Shown in pieces: positions 16,748-26,448 of a stretch of DNA of 64,000 bases. The DNA comes from Acidobacteriota bacterium (GTDB lineage: Bacteria > Acidobacteriota > Terriglobia > Bryobacterales > Bryobacteraceae). The DNA lies in contig CANIVU010000010.1 in assembly GCA_947470805.1 (NCBI GenBank), forward strand, positions 62,001 through 126,000, written 5' to 3'. The notes under the pieces were generated by a model. The model searched no databases. It had not been told where the DNA came from and worked only from the letters and a program-made list of their open reading frames with translations. Position 1 is the first letter of the stretch. The number at the start of each line of letters is the position of its first letter. A program made the translations under genes and the position numbers.

Positions 16748-17686
16748 ATGGCAATTCCACTCCCCCTGGTAACGATCGTGACTCCCTGTTTAAACATGGA
16801 GTCCTATATCGCCAAGACGATTGAAAGCGTCCTGGGGCAGGACTATCCGAACATCGAGTACATTCTGGTGGACGGCGGGTCGACGGACCGGACGGCGGAA
16901 GTGATTTGCGATTTTGTGGCGCGGAATCCGGAGCGGATGCGATTGATCGTGGAGCCGGACGGGGGCGTGGCGGAGGCATTGGAGAAGGGCCTGGCGGCGG
17001 CGAAGGGCGAGGTTTTCGCTTACATTAACGCTGACGACACTTACTTCCCCGGCGCGCTGCGGACGGCGGTGCACTGGCTGCAGAGCCGTCCGGAGATGGC
17101 CGGTGTATACGGGAACGCCTACTGGATTGACGACGACGAAAAGCGGATCGATACGTACCCGACGGAATCGTTTGACCGGAACACGCTGGGGGAATCGTGC
17201 TACATCTGCCAGCCGACGTGTTTTCTGCGCACGGAGACGCTGCGCGCGGTGGGCGGTTTTAATACCGACTATCAAGTCGCGTTCGATTACGAGTTGTGGC
17301 TGCGGTTGGCGCAGACGCACCAGTTGCTGCGGATTGAGGCACTGTTAGCGAATTCGCGGATGCACCGGTCGAACAAGACGCTGCGGCAGCGGACGGAAGG
17401 GTTTGAAGAGGCGAGCCGGGCGTTGCGGAAATACAACGGCTATGTGCCGTTCCGCTGGGCGCACAGTTATGCGTCGTTCCTGCTGGACCAGCGCGACCAG
17501 TTTTTCGAACCGTTGCGGCCGTCGTTCACGAAGTTTGTTTTCAGCCTGATTGTTGGTACTCTTTTGAATTGGTCGTCGCCGATCCGGTTCTGGAAGGAAT
17601 GGGCCGGGGTGATGAGTCTCGGAGCATTTGTCCGCCGTTGGAACGACACCTGGGTGGCGCGGCGGCTGGGAATCGGGATTCGTTAA
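16748..17686 (+). CDS. Family 2 glycosyltransferase
   Basis: 312 aa GT-A fold enzyme. PLVTIVTPCLNMESYIAKTIESVL at the N-terminus, IEYILVDGGSTDRT, then the metal-binding NADDT (DxD-like) motif near residue 98. The acceptor half contains SCYICQPTCFLR and FDYELWLR. It probably transfers a nucleotide sugar to a glycan on the cytosolic side of the membrane. It is closely related in sequence to the GT2 half of the fusion at 19890-22202, which suggests duplication. Confidence 0.88.
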   Translation: MAIPLPLVTIVTPCLNMESYIAKTIESVLGQDYPNIEYILVDGGSTDRTAEVICDFVARNPERMRLIVEPDGGVAEALEKGLAAAKGEVFAYINADDTYFPGALRTAVHWLQSRPEMAGVYGNAYWIDDDEKRIDTYPTESFDRNTLGESCYICQPTCFLRTETLRAVGGFNTDYQVAFDYELWLRLAQTHQLLRIEALLANSRMHRSNKTLRQRTEGFEEASRALRKYNGYVPFRWAHSYASFLLDQRDQFFEPLRPSFTKFVFSLIVGTLLNWSSPIRFWKEWAGVMSLGAFVRRWNDTWVARRLGIGIR

Positions 17687-17719
17687 CACCTGGGCGGAGA
17701 GTGACAGACCGCGTTAACC

Positions 17720-18718
17720 ATGTCACGAAAGCGCGTACTGATCACCGGGGTGAACGGGCAGGATGGATCCTACCTGGCAGAGCAGCTGTTGGCACGGGAT
17801 TACGAAGTGTTCGGCCTGGTGCGGCGTGTGGGACTGGAAGCGCCGGAGCACCGGTTGGAACGGTTGTTGCCCTTATTGGACCGGATCCACTTGCAACCGG
17901 CATCACTGGAAAGCTACGCCGGGATTTTCAATGCCGTGGCGAAGATCCGGCCGGACGAGTGCTACCACCTGGCGGCGGCGAGCTTCGTGAGTTATGAGTT
18001 CGACGACGAATTTTCGACGTTGACGACCAACATCAACGGCACGCATTACCTGCTGGCATCGTTGAAAGATCTGGTGCCGCAGTGCCGGTTTTACTTTGCC
18101 GGGACGTCGGAAATGTTTGGCAGTGCGGAGGAGATGCCGCAGAACGAACAGACACGGTTCCGGCCGCGGTCGATTTACGGGATCAGTAAAGTGGCCGGGT
18201 TCGAATTGGTGCGGAACTACCGGGAGCGGTACGGGATGCATGCGTCGAGCGGGATTCTGTTCAACCATGAATCGCCGCGGCGCGGGCACGAGTTTGTGAC
18301 GCGCAAGATTACTTCGGGCGTGGCGCGCATTCTGGCGGGCACGGCGACGGAGTTGCGGCTGGGGAACCTGGACGCTGAACGCGACTGGGGCTTCGCCAAA
18401 GAGTACGTGGACGCGATGTGGCGGATGCTACAGCAGCCGGTTCCGGACGATTATGTGATTGCGACGGGGAAGCTGAATTCGGTGCGGGATTTTGTGCGGA
18501 TCGCTTTTCAGTGCGCGGGGTTGGATTGGGAGAAATACGTCGTGACAGACCCGAATTTCTTCCGGTCGGGCGAGTCGGTGGCGCTGTGCGGAGATGCAAC
18601 GAAGGCGCGGCAGATTTTGGGTTGGGAGCCGAAGAAGCAGTTTGAAGAGATGATCCGGGAAATGGTGGAGACGGATTGTCTGGCGATGGGTGTGCCCTTG
18701 CCGGCGGCGACGCTTTAG
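17720..18718 (+). CDS. GDP-mannose 4,6-dehydratase-type epimerase/dehydratase
   Basis: 332 aa extended short-chain dehydrogenase. NAD loop [15 protein letters not shown], the TSEMFG motif with catalytic Thr/Glu, YGISK (Tyr/Lys), and the Gmd signature FNHESPRRG. It differs from the Gmd at 23896-24912 near residue 40, where RRSS is replaced by RRVGLEAPEHR. This may change tetramer contacts or cofactor and substrate choice. It could be Gmd, an Rmd-type reductase or a related GDP-sugar enzyme. Convergent with the next gene, overlapping 4 bp. Confidence 0.85.
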   Translation: MSRKRVLITGVNGQDGSYLAEQLLARDYEVFGLVRRVGLEAPEHRLERLLPLLDRIHLQPASLESYAGIFNAVAKIRPDECYHLAAASFVSYEFDDEFSTLTTNINGTHYLLASLKDLVPQCRFYFAGTSEMFGSAEEMPQNEQTRFRPRSIYGISKVAGFELVRNYRERYGMHASSGILFNHESPRRGHEFVTRKITSGVARILAGTATELRLGNLDAERDWGFAKEYVDAMWRMLQQPVPDDYVIATGKLNSVRDFVRIAFQCAGLDWEKYVVTDPNFFRSGESVALCGDATKARQILGWEPKKQFEEMIREMVETDCLAMGVPLPAATL

Positions 18719-19893
18719 CGGGTTCCGTCGATCGATTGGAGTTGCCACGCGAGGCGGCGGGCGTCGGCGCCGAGGCCTTCGCGGGCGGGGACGACGGCGG
18801 TTTCGGCTTCGATGCGGAGAACGGCGGCTAGCGGCTCGGGAGATTGCTGGAGCGGGACAGTGATGGCGAATTCGCCGGGGCCGGGTTGCTGTTCGGTGAC
18901 GAGGCGGCCGTTGACGTAGACGCGGAGGCGTTGGCGTTCGAGGGGTTTGGCCCAGGCGGGGAGAGCGCCGCGGATGACGGCGTTGGCGTAGCAAGCCGGG
19001 AGCATCCAGTGGAGGGTTTCGGCGGCCCAGCCATCGGGGAAGAGGCCCTGGGAGTGGTACTGTTCCTGGTCGATGCGGTGGCGGCAGAGGTGGACGAAGC
19101 GCATGGCTATGTATCGCCCGAGGGGGCCGGGGAGCCAGCGGCGGATGTGTTCGCTGCCGATTTTGTCGTAGGTGTCGAGGCCGTAGAACCACCAGCCGGG
19201 CGGGAACTTTTCGCCGGACTGGGCGCGGACCAGATCGCCCAATTCCTGGAAGCGGCGGGCACCGCCGGCGAAGGACTTGGCCGCTTCGTATTCCCGGAGG
19301 CAGCCCAGTTCGGCGGGCACGTAGGCGAGGCCGTAACGCTTGCCGAGACGGACGAGGATGTCCCAATCCATGCCGAAGTGGAGATCCTCATTGAACCAAC
19401 CAATTTCCTGGAGGCAGGCGCGGCGGAAAAAGACCGATTGCTGGAGGATGTAGTCGAGAACGAAGGTCAGTTTCCAGAGATTGAAGGGCTCTGTGAAGGG
19501 GAATTTGTTTTTGACGTTGCCGTGGAAATCGATTTGGTAGCCATCGCCGTAGATGGCGCCGACGGTGGGGTGCGCGCCCATGGCGTCGACGGCGGTGCGG
19601 ATGGCGCCGGGGAGAAGGGTGTCGTCGGAGTTGAGATAGGCGACGATTTCGCCTTTGGCGAGGAGCAGCCCCTTGTTGATGGCGTGGGTTTGGCCGCGAT
19701 CCTTTTCGCTGATGAAGGTCAGGCGGTCCTTGTAGGGGCGGACGACGTCGGCTGTCGAGTCGGTGGAGCCGCCGTCCATGATGATGTATTCGACGTGGGG
19801 GTAGTCCTGGGAGAGGACGCTTTCGATGGTCGCCTGGATGAAGTGGCCCTGGTTGAACGAGGGCGTGATGATGGTGACGAGCGGGGCGCTCAC
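18715..19893 (-). CDS. Family 2 glycosyltransferase with C-terminal extension
   Basis: 392 aa from the GTG at 19893, which overlaps the upstream stop (GTGA at 19890-19893). An open frame continues upstream but runs antiparallel-like Arg/Pro-rich nonsense, so the GTG is preferred. GT-A motifs: LVTIITPSFNQGHFI, VEYIIMDGGSTDST and NSDDT. The C-terminal about 90 residues (RLRVYVNGRLVTEQQPGPGEF) form a beta-rich module resembling a segment in the neighbouring fusion protein. It acts in envelope glycan synthesis. Confidence 0.85.
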   Translation of the reverse strand: MSAPLVTIITPSFNQGHFIQATIESVLSQDYPHVEYIIMDGGSTDSTADVVRPYKDRLTFISEKDRGQTHAINKGLLLAKGEIVAYLNSDDTLLPGAIRTAVDAMGAHPTVGAIYGDGYQIDFHGNVKNKFPFTEPFNLWKLTFVLDYILQQSVFFRRACLQEIGWFNEDLHFGMDWDILVRLGKRYGLAYVPAELGCLREYEAAKSFAGGARRFQELGDLVRAQSGEKFPPGWWFYGLDTYDKIGSEHIRRWLPGPLGRYIAMRFVHLCRHRIDQEQYHSQGLFPDGWAAETLHWMLPACYANAVIRGALPAWAKPLERQRLRVYVNGRLVTEQQPGPGEFAITVPLQQSPEPLAAVLRIEAETAVVPAREGLGADARRLAWQLQSIDGTR

Positions 19894-22202
19894 GCCTGCT
19901 CCAGGCTGTCGATGATGCAGGAGAGCTGGCGGTAGTCGCCGTTGGCGCGGGGCCGCCAGGTACGGTTGGCTTCGATGAGAAGGCGGCACTGTTTGCCGCG
20001 AGCTGTTTTGGGAATTTCGACTTCGAAGGTGAAGGGACCGGAGTGGGGCACCTTCTTCTCGTCGATGGTGCGGCCGTCCAGTTGTATGCGCAGTTGCAGG
20101 TTGTCGATGGGGGCGATGTGTTTGCCGGCGATGCGGAGGCTGGCGGAGTTGGCATCGACGAGCAGATCGCTTTCGTAGCGGCGGGAGATCCAGCCGTCCT
20201 CCCAGCGGGCGGTGAACTGGCCGCCGAAGCCGGTCATGCGGCGCCATTCGGCCCAATACCGTTTGAGGTTGTGGGGGTTGTGATAGGCGCCGAGGGCAAG
20301 GCTGAGGGCGTAGGAACGGAGGGAGGGCTTGGACCGGTCGAAGTACTGATCCTTCTTATCGAGCAGATAGCAGGCGTAGCCGTTGATCCACTCATAGGGC
20401 ACGTAGCTGTATTCGCGGCGGACGGTGGAGATGATTTCCTGGTAGACCTTGCGGCGGCTGGACAACGTTTTGTTGTCCATGTGCATGCGGGAAGTGGCGT
20501 AGTACTCGTCCACTTTGCGGACGCCGTAGCGCTTGGCGACGCGGATCCAGAGATCGTAATCGAGCGCGTAGTGCATGTTGACGTCGATCATGCCGGCGTT
20601 GGCGTAGGCCTCGCGGAGCAGGAACGCGGCGGGTTGGCAGATGTAGCACTGGTTGTTGAGGGTTTCCAGGTCGAAGGGCTGGGTGGGGTACCGGTCGATG
20701 ATCTTGCCGGTGACTTCGACGTGGTAGGCCTCGCCGTAAATCATGCCGACGCCGGGGTTGCGTTTGAAGTGGCCGGCTACGGTGGGGAGGGCGTTGGGGA
20801 GATAGGTATCGTCGGCGTTGATATAGGCGAAGATGTCGCCGGAGAGGGCGTGCCATCCTTTGTTAATGGCGTCGCCCTGGCCGCCGTCGCGCTCGGAGCA
20901 CCAACGGAGTTTCCCATCGTATTTCCGGAGAATTTCGACGGTTCCGTCCTTCGAGCCGCCGTCCATGACGACGTAATCGAGATTGGGGTAGTTCTGGGAG
21001 AGAACGCTTTCAATGGTCTCTTCGAGGAACTCCGCCATATTGTAGGTCGGAGTGACGATGCCGATGCGGGGCCACTCTTCGACGGAGATGCGGGAGGGGC
21101 GGGTGTAGTTGGGCGCGGTTATTTTCGAGAACGCCTGTTCGGTGAGCTCGACGGCGCTGGACCAGGAGAAGTCCTTGACGCGTTCGCGGCCTTTGGCGGT
21201 GATGGTTTCGCGGAGTTTGGGGTCGCGGGCGATTTGGAGAATGCCTTTCGCGATGCTTTCGGGGGAGAGGGGATCGACGAGGACGGCGGCGTCACCGGCG
21301 ACTTCGACGCAACTGCCGGAGTTGGCGGTGATGACGGGGGCGCCGGTGTAGAACGCCTCGAGAATGGGGATGCCGAAGCCTTCAAATTTCGTGGCGAAGA
21401 GGAGGGCGAGCGAGTGGCGGTAGACGTCGGGGATGACGGCTTTATCGAGATAGCCTTTGAAGTGGACGCGGCCTTTGAGGCCGAGGCGGGCGACTTCGGC
21501 TTCGAGCGATTCGCTGCCGGCGGGGGAGCCGCTGAGGACGAGGTGGAGGTCCGTTTCGCCTTGGGCGGAGGCGAGTTGGAGGGCGGCGAGGACGTTGGCG
21601 TGGTTTTTATGGGGCCAGAAGTTGGCGGGGAAGTAGAGATATTTGGGGGGGAGCTTTAGAGCGGCGAAGGCCGGGGAGGGGATGGGGTTATGGAAGTGCG
21701 CGTCGGCGTCGAGGTGGATGACGGCGATTTTGGCGGGGTCGATTTGGAACTTTTCGACGATGGTTTGTTTGGCGTGTTCGGAGAGGGTAAAGAGAACGTC
21801 GGTATTGAGAGCGGAGGGGCCGTAGGTTTGGCGGCGCCATTGGAGGACGGGGGCGTCGAAGAATTCGGGGAAGAACTCGTGCTGGACGTCGGGCATCATG
21901 ACGGCGGAGGGGATGTCGACGACGAGGGGTTCGAGGACGAGGAGGGGGCAGAAGAAGAGATCGTATTTGGCGGCGCGGAGACCCTTTTCGATGGCGGAGG
22001 CGCCTTGCTGGTGGGTGATCCCGACGATCGTGGCGCGGGGGGTGAAGGCGCGCACGTTTTCGACCTCGTCCTCGTGGACCCAGATTGTCAGGGCATGGTG
22101 ATCGAGTCCGGCGAGAACGTTGCGGACGTAGTTTTCCATGCCGCCGATTTTGCCCTTATAGAACTGGCGGAGATTGACGGCAATGCGCAGGGGGGGAGTC
22201 AC
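19890..22202 (-). CDS. GT4-GT2 fusion glycosyltransferase
   Basis: 770 aa. Residues 1-about 375 form a GT-B (family 4) enzyme: MENYVRNVLAGL, YFPANFWPHKNHANVL and the nucleotide-sugar motif FEGFGIPILEAF. Residues about 383-640 form a GT-A (family 2) enzyme: RIGIVTPTYNMAEFLEETIE, DYVVMDGGSKDGT and NADDT. The last about 90 residues are beta-rich (LRIQLDGRTIDEKKVPHSG) and resemble the tail of the next gene. Both halves keep catalytic motifs, so one protein could add two sugars. Overlaps the upstream and downstream genes by 4 bp each. Confidence 0.9.
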   Translation of the reverse strand: MTPPLRIAVNLRQFYKGKIGGMENYVRNVLAGLDHHALTIWVHEDEVENVRAFTPRATIVGITHQQGASAIEKGLRAAKYDLFFCPLLVLEPLVVDIPSAVMMPDVQHEFFPEFFDAPVLQWRRQTYGPSALNTDVLFTLSEHAKQTIVEKFQIDPAKIAVIHLDADAHFHNPIPSPAFAALKLPPKYLYFPANFWPHKNHANVLAALQLASAQGETDLHLVLSGSPAGSESLEAEVARLGLKGRVHFKGYLDKAVIPDVYRHSLALLFATKFEGFGIPILEAFYTGAPVITANSGSCVEVAGDAAVLVDPLSPESIAKGILQIARDPKLRETITAKGRERVKDFSWSSAVELTEQAFSKITAPNYTRPSRISVEEWPRIGIVTPTYNMAEFLEETIESVLSQNYPNLDYVVMDGGSKDGTVEILRKYDGKLRWCSERDGGQGDAINKGWHALSGDIFAYINADDTYLPNALPTVAGHFKRNPGVGMIYGEAYHVEVTGKIIDRYPTQPFDLETLNNQCYICQPAAFLLREAYANAGMIDVNMHYALDYDLWIRVAKRYGVRKVDEYYATSRMHMDNKTLSSRRKVYQEIISTVRREYSYVPYEWINGYACYLLDKKDQYFDRSKPSLRSYALSLALGAYHNPHNLKRYWAEWRRMTGFGGQFTARWEDGWISRRYESDLLVDANSASLRIAGKHIAPIDNLQLRIQLDGRTIDEKKVPHSGPFTFEVEIPKTARGKQCRLLIEANRTWRPRANGDYRQLSCIIDSLEQA

Positions 22203-22921
22203 GAGAAGAGAGTGCGGGCGCGACGGATGATTGAGTTTAGCAACCCCTCATTCCGCAGTTCAAGGTTTTCAGCTGTGAGGGCGCGTTCGCGGGCGGCGAG
22301 TTCGCGGGAGCCGCGGCGGAGTTCGGCGGCGTCGGCTTCGAGTTGTTGAATATGGGCGTGGAGGGGTGGAAGTTGTGCCTTGAGAGATTCGAGTTGGTCC
22401 TGTTGAGCGGCGAGTTGCCGGGAGAGGTCCTGGATGGTGTTTTCGCGCTGGTGGAGGAGCTGTTGGGATTGGGTGAGGCGTTGGGCCTCGGCGGTAAGCT
22501 GGCTTTCGAGAGCGCCGTGGCGGGTGGCGGCGTCCTTTACCTGGCGTTCGGTGTGATGGAGGGCTTCGAGGTGGCCTTCGGCGGTGCGGTTGGCCTGGGC
22601 GAGTAGGGCTTCGGTGTGGGTGAGCTGGGCTTGGAGATCGGCGATGAGCTGGGCGCCTTGGTTGATGACGGTGAGGCGGTCCTCCGCGGCCGCGGCGAAT
22701 TCGTCGTGCCGTTGTTGGAGATCGGCTAGCTGGGCCTGGAGGGTGGCGATGACTTTCGCCCCCTCATTGATGGTTTCGAGGCGTTCGGCGGCGGCGGGTT
22801 CGAAGACGCCAAGGCGGTTCATGGCCCAATCGAGGCCGGATTCGAGGACGCTAATTCGCTTCCTGAGGTACTCGATGTCCACCGCGTTGTCTGACCCGGC
22901 TGAGGGTTCCAAGGGCGGCAT
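22199..22921 (-). CDS. Long coiled-coil protein of the glycan locus
   Basis: 240 aa from the ATG at 22921. Almost entirely heptad coiled coil rich in Leu, Gln, Glu and Ala, including a repeated element (ETINEGAKVIATLQAQLADL and LTVINQGAQLIADLQAQL). No TM segment. Such proteins in O-antigen/EPS operons often act as chain-length rulers or scaffolds for glycosyltransferases; that role is inferred. It starts 5 bp after the GDP-fucose synthase gene and overlaps the fusion gene by 4 bp. Confidence 0.75.
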   Translation of the reverse strand: MPPLEPSAGSDNAVDIEYLRKRISVLESGLDWAMNRLGVFEPAAAERLETINEGAKVIATLQAQLADLQQRHDEFAAAAEDRLTVINQGAQLIADLQAQLTHTEALLAQANRTAEGHLEALHHTERQVKDAATRHGALESQLTAEAQRLTQSQQLLHQRENTIQDLSRQLAAQQDQLESLKAQLPPLHAHIQQLEADAAELRRGSRELAARERALTAENLELRNEGLLNSIIRRARTLFS

Positions 22922-22926
22922 ACTGC

Positions 22927-23892
<966 letters not shown>

Positions 23893-23895
23893 CTA

Positions 23896-24912
23896 TTATC
23901 CGTTGTGGACGGCCGTTTGAACGAAGCCCGCCCGTTGACGCTCTATGGCGTCTACTTCCGCGTCCACCATCAACCGAACCAATTCAGCAAATCCGGTTTG
24001 GTGTTTCCAGCCCAACTGCTTCTGCGCCTTCGAGGGGTCCGCCAGGAGGGCGTCCACTTCAGCAGGCCGATTGTAGCGGGCATCAAAATCGACGAACTTC
24101 TCCCATTCTAGATTGACATGGCCGAAAGCTTCTTCGACGAACTCCCGAACGCTGTGCGTTTCGCCTGTTCCGATGACGTAATCATCCGGGTTGTCCTGCT
24201 GCAACATCATCCACATCGCCTCGACGTACTCTTTGGCGAAGCCCCAGTCGCGCTTGGCGTCCAGGTTGCCGAGATAGAGTTTGTCCTGCAGGCCGGCCTT
24301 GATGTGGGCGACGGCGCGGGCGATCTTGCGGGTTACGAATGTTTCTCCGCGACGCGGGGATTCGTGATTGAACAGAATGCCGCTGACGGCGAACATGTCG
24401 TAGCTTTCGCGATAGTTAACCGTCATCGCGTGGGCGAATAACTTAGCGCAGGCGTAAGGGCTACGGGGATGAAAAAGGGTGTCTTCATTTTGCGGCGGCG
24501 GCGTGGAGCCGAACATTTCGCTGGAAGAGGCCTGATAAAAACGCGCCTTAACACCGGTCTTGCGGAGGCCTTCCAGGAGACGGAGCGCGCCCATGCCGGT
24601 AATATCGCCGGTGCTCTCCGGGATATCAAAACTAACCCGGACGTGACTCTGCGCGGCTAAGTTGTAAACTTCATCCGGGCGGATGTCGTAGAGCAAAGTC
24701 CAGAGGCTACTGGTGTCGGAAAGGTCGCCGAAGTGGAGGAAGAAACGGCTGTTGTGTTCGTGGAGATCGGTGTAGATGCTATCGACACGGCCGGTGTTGA
24801 AGCTACTCGAGCGGCGCTTGATCCCGTGTACTTCATACCCTTTGTGGAGCAATAATTCCGCTAGATATGACCCGTCCTGCCCCGTAACGCCTGTGATCAG
24901 TGCCTTTTTCAT
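23896..24912 (-). CDS. gmd: GDP-mannose 4,6-dehydratase
   Basis: 338 aa. NADP loop [27 protein letters not shown] typical of Gmd, TSEMFGST-like [16 protein letters not shown] and [17 protein letters not shown]. First committed step to GDP-fucose and GDP-rhamnose sugars. First gene of a five-gene minus-strand operon with fcl, the coiled-coil gene, the GT4-GT2 fusion and the GT2. Confidence 0.95.
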   Translation of the reverse strand: MKKALITGVTGQDGSYLAELLLHKGYEVHGIKRRSSSFNTGRVDSIYTDLHEHNSRFFLHFGDLSDTSSLWTLLYDIRPDEVYNLAAQSHVRVSFDIPESTGDITGMGALRLLEGLRKTGVKARFYQASSSEMFGSTPPPQNEDTLFHPRSPYACAKLFAHAMTVNYRESYDMFAVSGILFNHESPRRGETFVTRKIARAVAHIKAGLQDKLYLGNLDAKRDWGFAKEYVEAMWMMLQQDNPDDYVIGTGETHSVREFVEEAFGHVNLEWEKFVDFDARYNRPAEVDALLADPSKAQKQLGWKHQTGFAELVRLMVDAEVDAIERQRAGFVQTAVHNG

Positions 24913-24982
24913 TATTATTTAATTCGCGAGATCCTGAGAATTTAACCTTCCTAGAATATCACAGGGGCTCCTTTACACCGGC

Positions 24983-25031
24983 TTGACACGGGGCCGGAAG
25001 CTCGATAGTGTTTCATTTGAACAGCTGTGCA
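24983..25031 (+). promoter_or_regulatory. Promoter and SmtB-type operator of the zinc module
   Basis: A perfect -35 TTGACA (24983-24988) is followed by a weak -10 (GATAGT 25004-25009). Just downstream, TGAACA-GC-TGTGCA (25018-25031) matches the SmtB/CzrA-family operator core TGAACA-N2-TGTTCA at 11 of 12 positions. It lies 5 bp before the sensor's start codon. This is the expected site for zinc-relieved autorepression. Confidence 0.6.
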
Positions 25032-25036
25032 AGTGA

Positions 25037-25474
25037 ATGCCTGATCGACTGACATCGCCGACCGACCTTGCCGACCCAGGCTGCCGCCCGGAAGACCACG
25101 GCGCACGGCGTGAGCCGGTGGACGTGAGTGGGGAGGCGCTGGAGCGGGCTTCGCGGATATTCCGGGCGCTGGGAGAGCCATCGCGGCTCCGGTTGCTGGC
25201 GTTTTTGACTCGAGGCGAGGCCTGTGTCAGCGAAGTTGCCGAGGCTGAGGGCGACGAGATATCGACGGTTTCGCAGCGGCTGCGGGTGTTGCGGAATGAG
25301 GGGCTGGTATCGCGGCGGCGGCAGGGAAAACATATTGTCTACGGGCTGGCGGATCAGCACGTCGTGGACTTGATCTTCAACGCGTTGGAACATGCCTCGG
25401 AGCCCCGGAACGCGGCTCCACGGGAAAAGACGAAGGGAGTAACGGCATATGCATCACACAATTCACACCGATAG
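25037..25474 (+). CDS. ArsR/SmtB-family zinc-type metal sensor
   Basis: 145 aa winged-helix repressor. DNA-recognition helix EISTVSQRLRVL at 74-85 and wing GLVSRRRQGKHIVYGL. The C-terminal helix has D106-x-H108-x10-H119-x2-E122, exactly the alpha-5 zinc-site spacing of SmtB/CzrA. Cys63 in EACVSEVAE sits in the alpha-3 site position. Zinc sensing is therefore likely. The first about 30 residues are a disordered lead, so a later GTG start is possible. The gene overlaps the His-rich gene by 26 bp. Confidence 0.85.
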   Translation: MPDRLTSPTDLADPGCRPEDHGARREPVDVSGEALERASRIFRALGEPSRLRLLAFLTRGEACVSEVAEAEGDEISTVSQRLRVLRNEGLVSRRRQGKHIVYGLADQHVVDLIFNALEHASEPRNAAPREKTKGVTAYASHNSHR

Positions 25475-25802
25475 TGACCACATCCATACCCATGGGCCTG
25501 GCTGCGGACATACGGCGGTACAGCATGGGGATCACGTGGACTATCTACACGATGGCCACTTGCATCACCATCACGAGAATCACTACGACGAACATTCGAT
25601 CCCGGTGACGACGGCCAACCCGGACGACTGCACGGCGGGCCACGATTGCACGGCGCACGCGGCCGATCACATTCACGGCGTGGACTGCGGCCACGAAGCG
25701 GTGCCGCACGGCGACCATGTGGACTACCTGGTGGACGGGCATCTGCACCATCCCCACGGCGGACACTGTGACAACCACGGCGAACTGGCGTTGGTGAAGT
25801 AA
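25449..25802 (+). CDS. Histidine-rich zinc-binding protein with two repeat modules
   Basis: 117 aa, 30 His and 5 Cys. Two near-identical modules read CGHxAVxHGDHVDYL, then xDGHLHHxH, at about 19-42 and 79-104, joined by a Cys/His linker (DDCTAGHDCTAH). No signal peptide or TM segment, so cytosolic. A zinc buffer or metallochaperone is the simplest reading. It is sandwiched between an SmtB-like sensor and a Fur/Zur-like protein. I recall 'HGDHVDYLxDGHLHH' modules in other phyla but cannot cite a characterised member. Confidence 0.8.
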   Translation: MHHTIHTDSDHIHTHGPGCGHTAVQHGDHVDYLHDGHLHHHHENHYDEHSIPVTTANPDDCTAGHDCTAHAADHIHGVDCGHEAVPHGDHVDYLVDGHLHHPHGGHCDNHGELALVK

Positions 25803-25816
25803 CGGAGGCGGGACGA

Positions 25817-26227
25817 ATGGCGGAAACGGAACGAACGGAAATCGAGCGCGGCGGGACGCGGGACACCCGGCAGCGCCGCGCGATCCGGGCGGCGTTTATG
25901 ACTACGGACCGGCCGCTGGATCCGAACGAGGTATTGGAGCTGGCGGCGGGCGATCATAGCGGGCTGGGGATCGCGACGGTGTATCGGAACATCAAGACGC
26001 TGCTGGAAGAGGGCTGGTTGACGGCGGTGGAGTTACCGGGCGAAGTGACGCATTACGAGTTGGCGGGGAAGGAGCATCATCACCACTTCCACTGCAAGAG
26101 CTGTGGGAAGGTTTTCGAGCTGAATGCCTGCCTGCCGAATGTGCAGTTACTGGCGCCGCAGGGGTTTTTGGTGACCGGGCACGAACTCCTTTTATACGGG
26201 GCTTGCCGGGAGTGTGCTCCGGCGTGA
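25817..26227 (+). CDS. Fur-family regulator, probably Zur-like
   Basis: 136 aa. Winged helix with GIATVYRNIKTL recognition helix, then the metal/dimer domain: KEHHHHFHCKSCGKVFEL with the structural CxxC, and a second CREC near the C-terminus. The acidic/His-rich loop fits Fur, Zur or PerR; context favours Zur. It begins 14 bp after the His-rich gene. Confidence 0.82.
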   Translation: MAETERTEIERGGTRDTRQRRAIRAAFMTTDRPLDPNEVLELAAGDHSGLGIATVYRNIKTLLEEGWLTAVELPGEVTHYELAGKEHHHHFHCKSCGKVFELNACLPNVQLLAPQGFLVTGHELLLYGACRECAPA

Positions 26228-26244
26228 GACAATAGGTTCGATGG

Positions 26245-26321
26245 GGGCGGTTAGCTCAGCCGGTTAGAGCGCCTGCCTTACAAGCAGGAGGTCCACGGTT
26301 CGATCCCGTGACCGCCCACCA
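26245..26321 (+). tRNA. tRNA-Val (anticodon TAC)
   Basis: 77 nt including an encoded CCA. Acceptor stem GGGCGGT/ACCGCCC, D arm GCTC...GAGC, anticodon stem CCTGC/GCAGG with loop CTTACAA, and T arm CACGG-TTCGATC-CCGTG. Reads GUA (and other Val codons by wobble). Sits between the zinc module and the rimP operon. Confidence 0.97.
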
Positions 26322-26343
26322 CAGCCCCTTCCGGATGTCCCAC

Positions 26344-26371
26344 TTGCGGAACGCGTCCGGAGTTGTACAAT
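26344..26371 (+). promoter_or_regulatory. Likely sigma-70 promoter of the rimP-nusA-infB operon
   Basis: TTGCGG (26344-26349) and TACAAT (26366-26371) with a 16-bp spacer, about 80 bp upstream of rimP and 23 bp after the tRNA end. It would place the leader hairpin at 26384-26426 in the transcript. Confidence 0.55.
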
Positions 26372-26383
26372 AGAGATCGACGA

Positions 26384-26426
26384 CGGCAAACGACAAGTGG
26401 GCGAAAGCCCACTTTTTTATTTGCCG
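26384..26426 (+). promoter_or_regulatory. rimP leader hairpin
   Basis: Stem AAGTGGGC/GCCCACTT (26395-26402 with 26407-26414) is closed by a GAAA tetraloop and followed by T's (26413-26418). An outer stem CGGCAAA/TTTGCCG (26384-26390 with 26420-26426) encloses it. A GTGGGC-GAAA-GCCCAC-type hairpin before rimP/ylxS is common in several phyla. It may attenuate the operon, perhaps through NusA. This is inference from structure. Confidence 0.7.
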
Positions 26427-26448
26427 GACGTTTTGAAGGTTTGGAGTT

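Noticed and set aside
18844-21659. Long plus-strand frames (18844-19935 and 20043-21659)
   Set aside because: Antisense to glycosyltransferases with intact motifs; composition Val/Gly/Asp-rich without domain signs.
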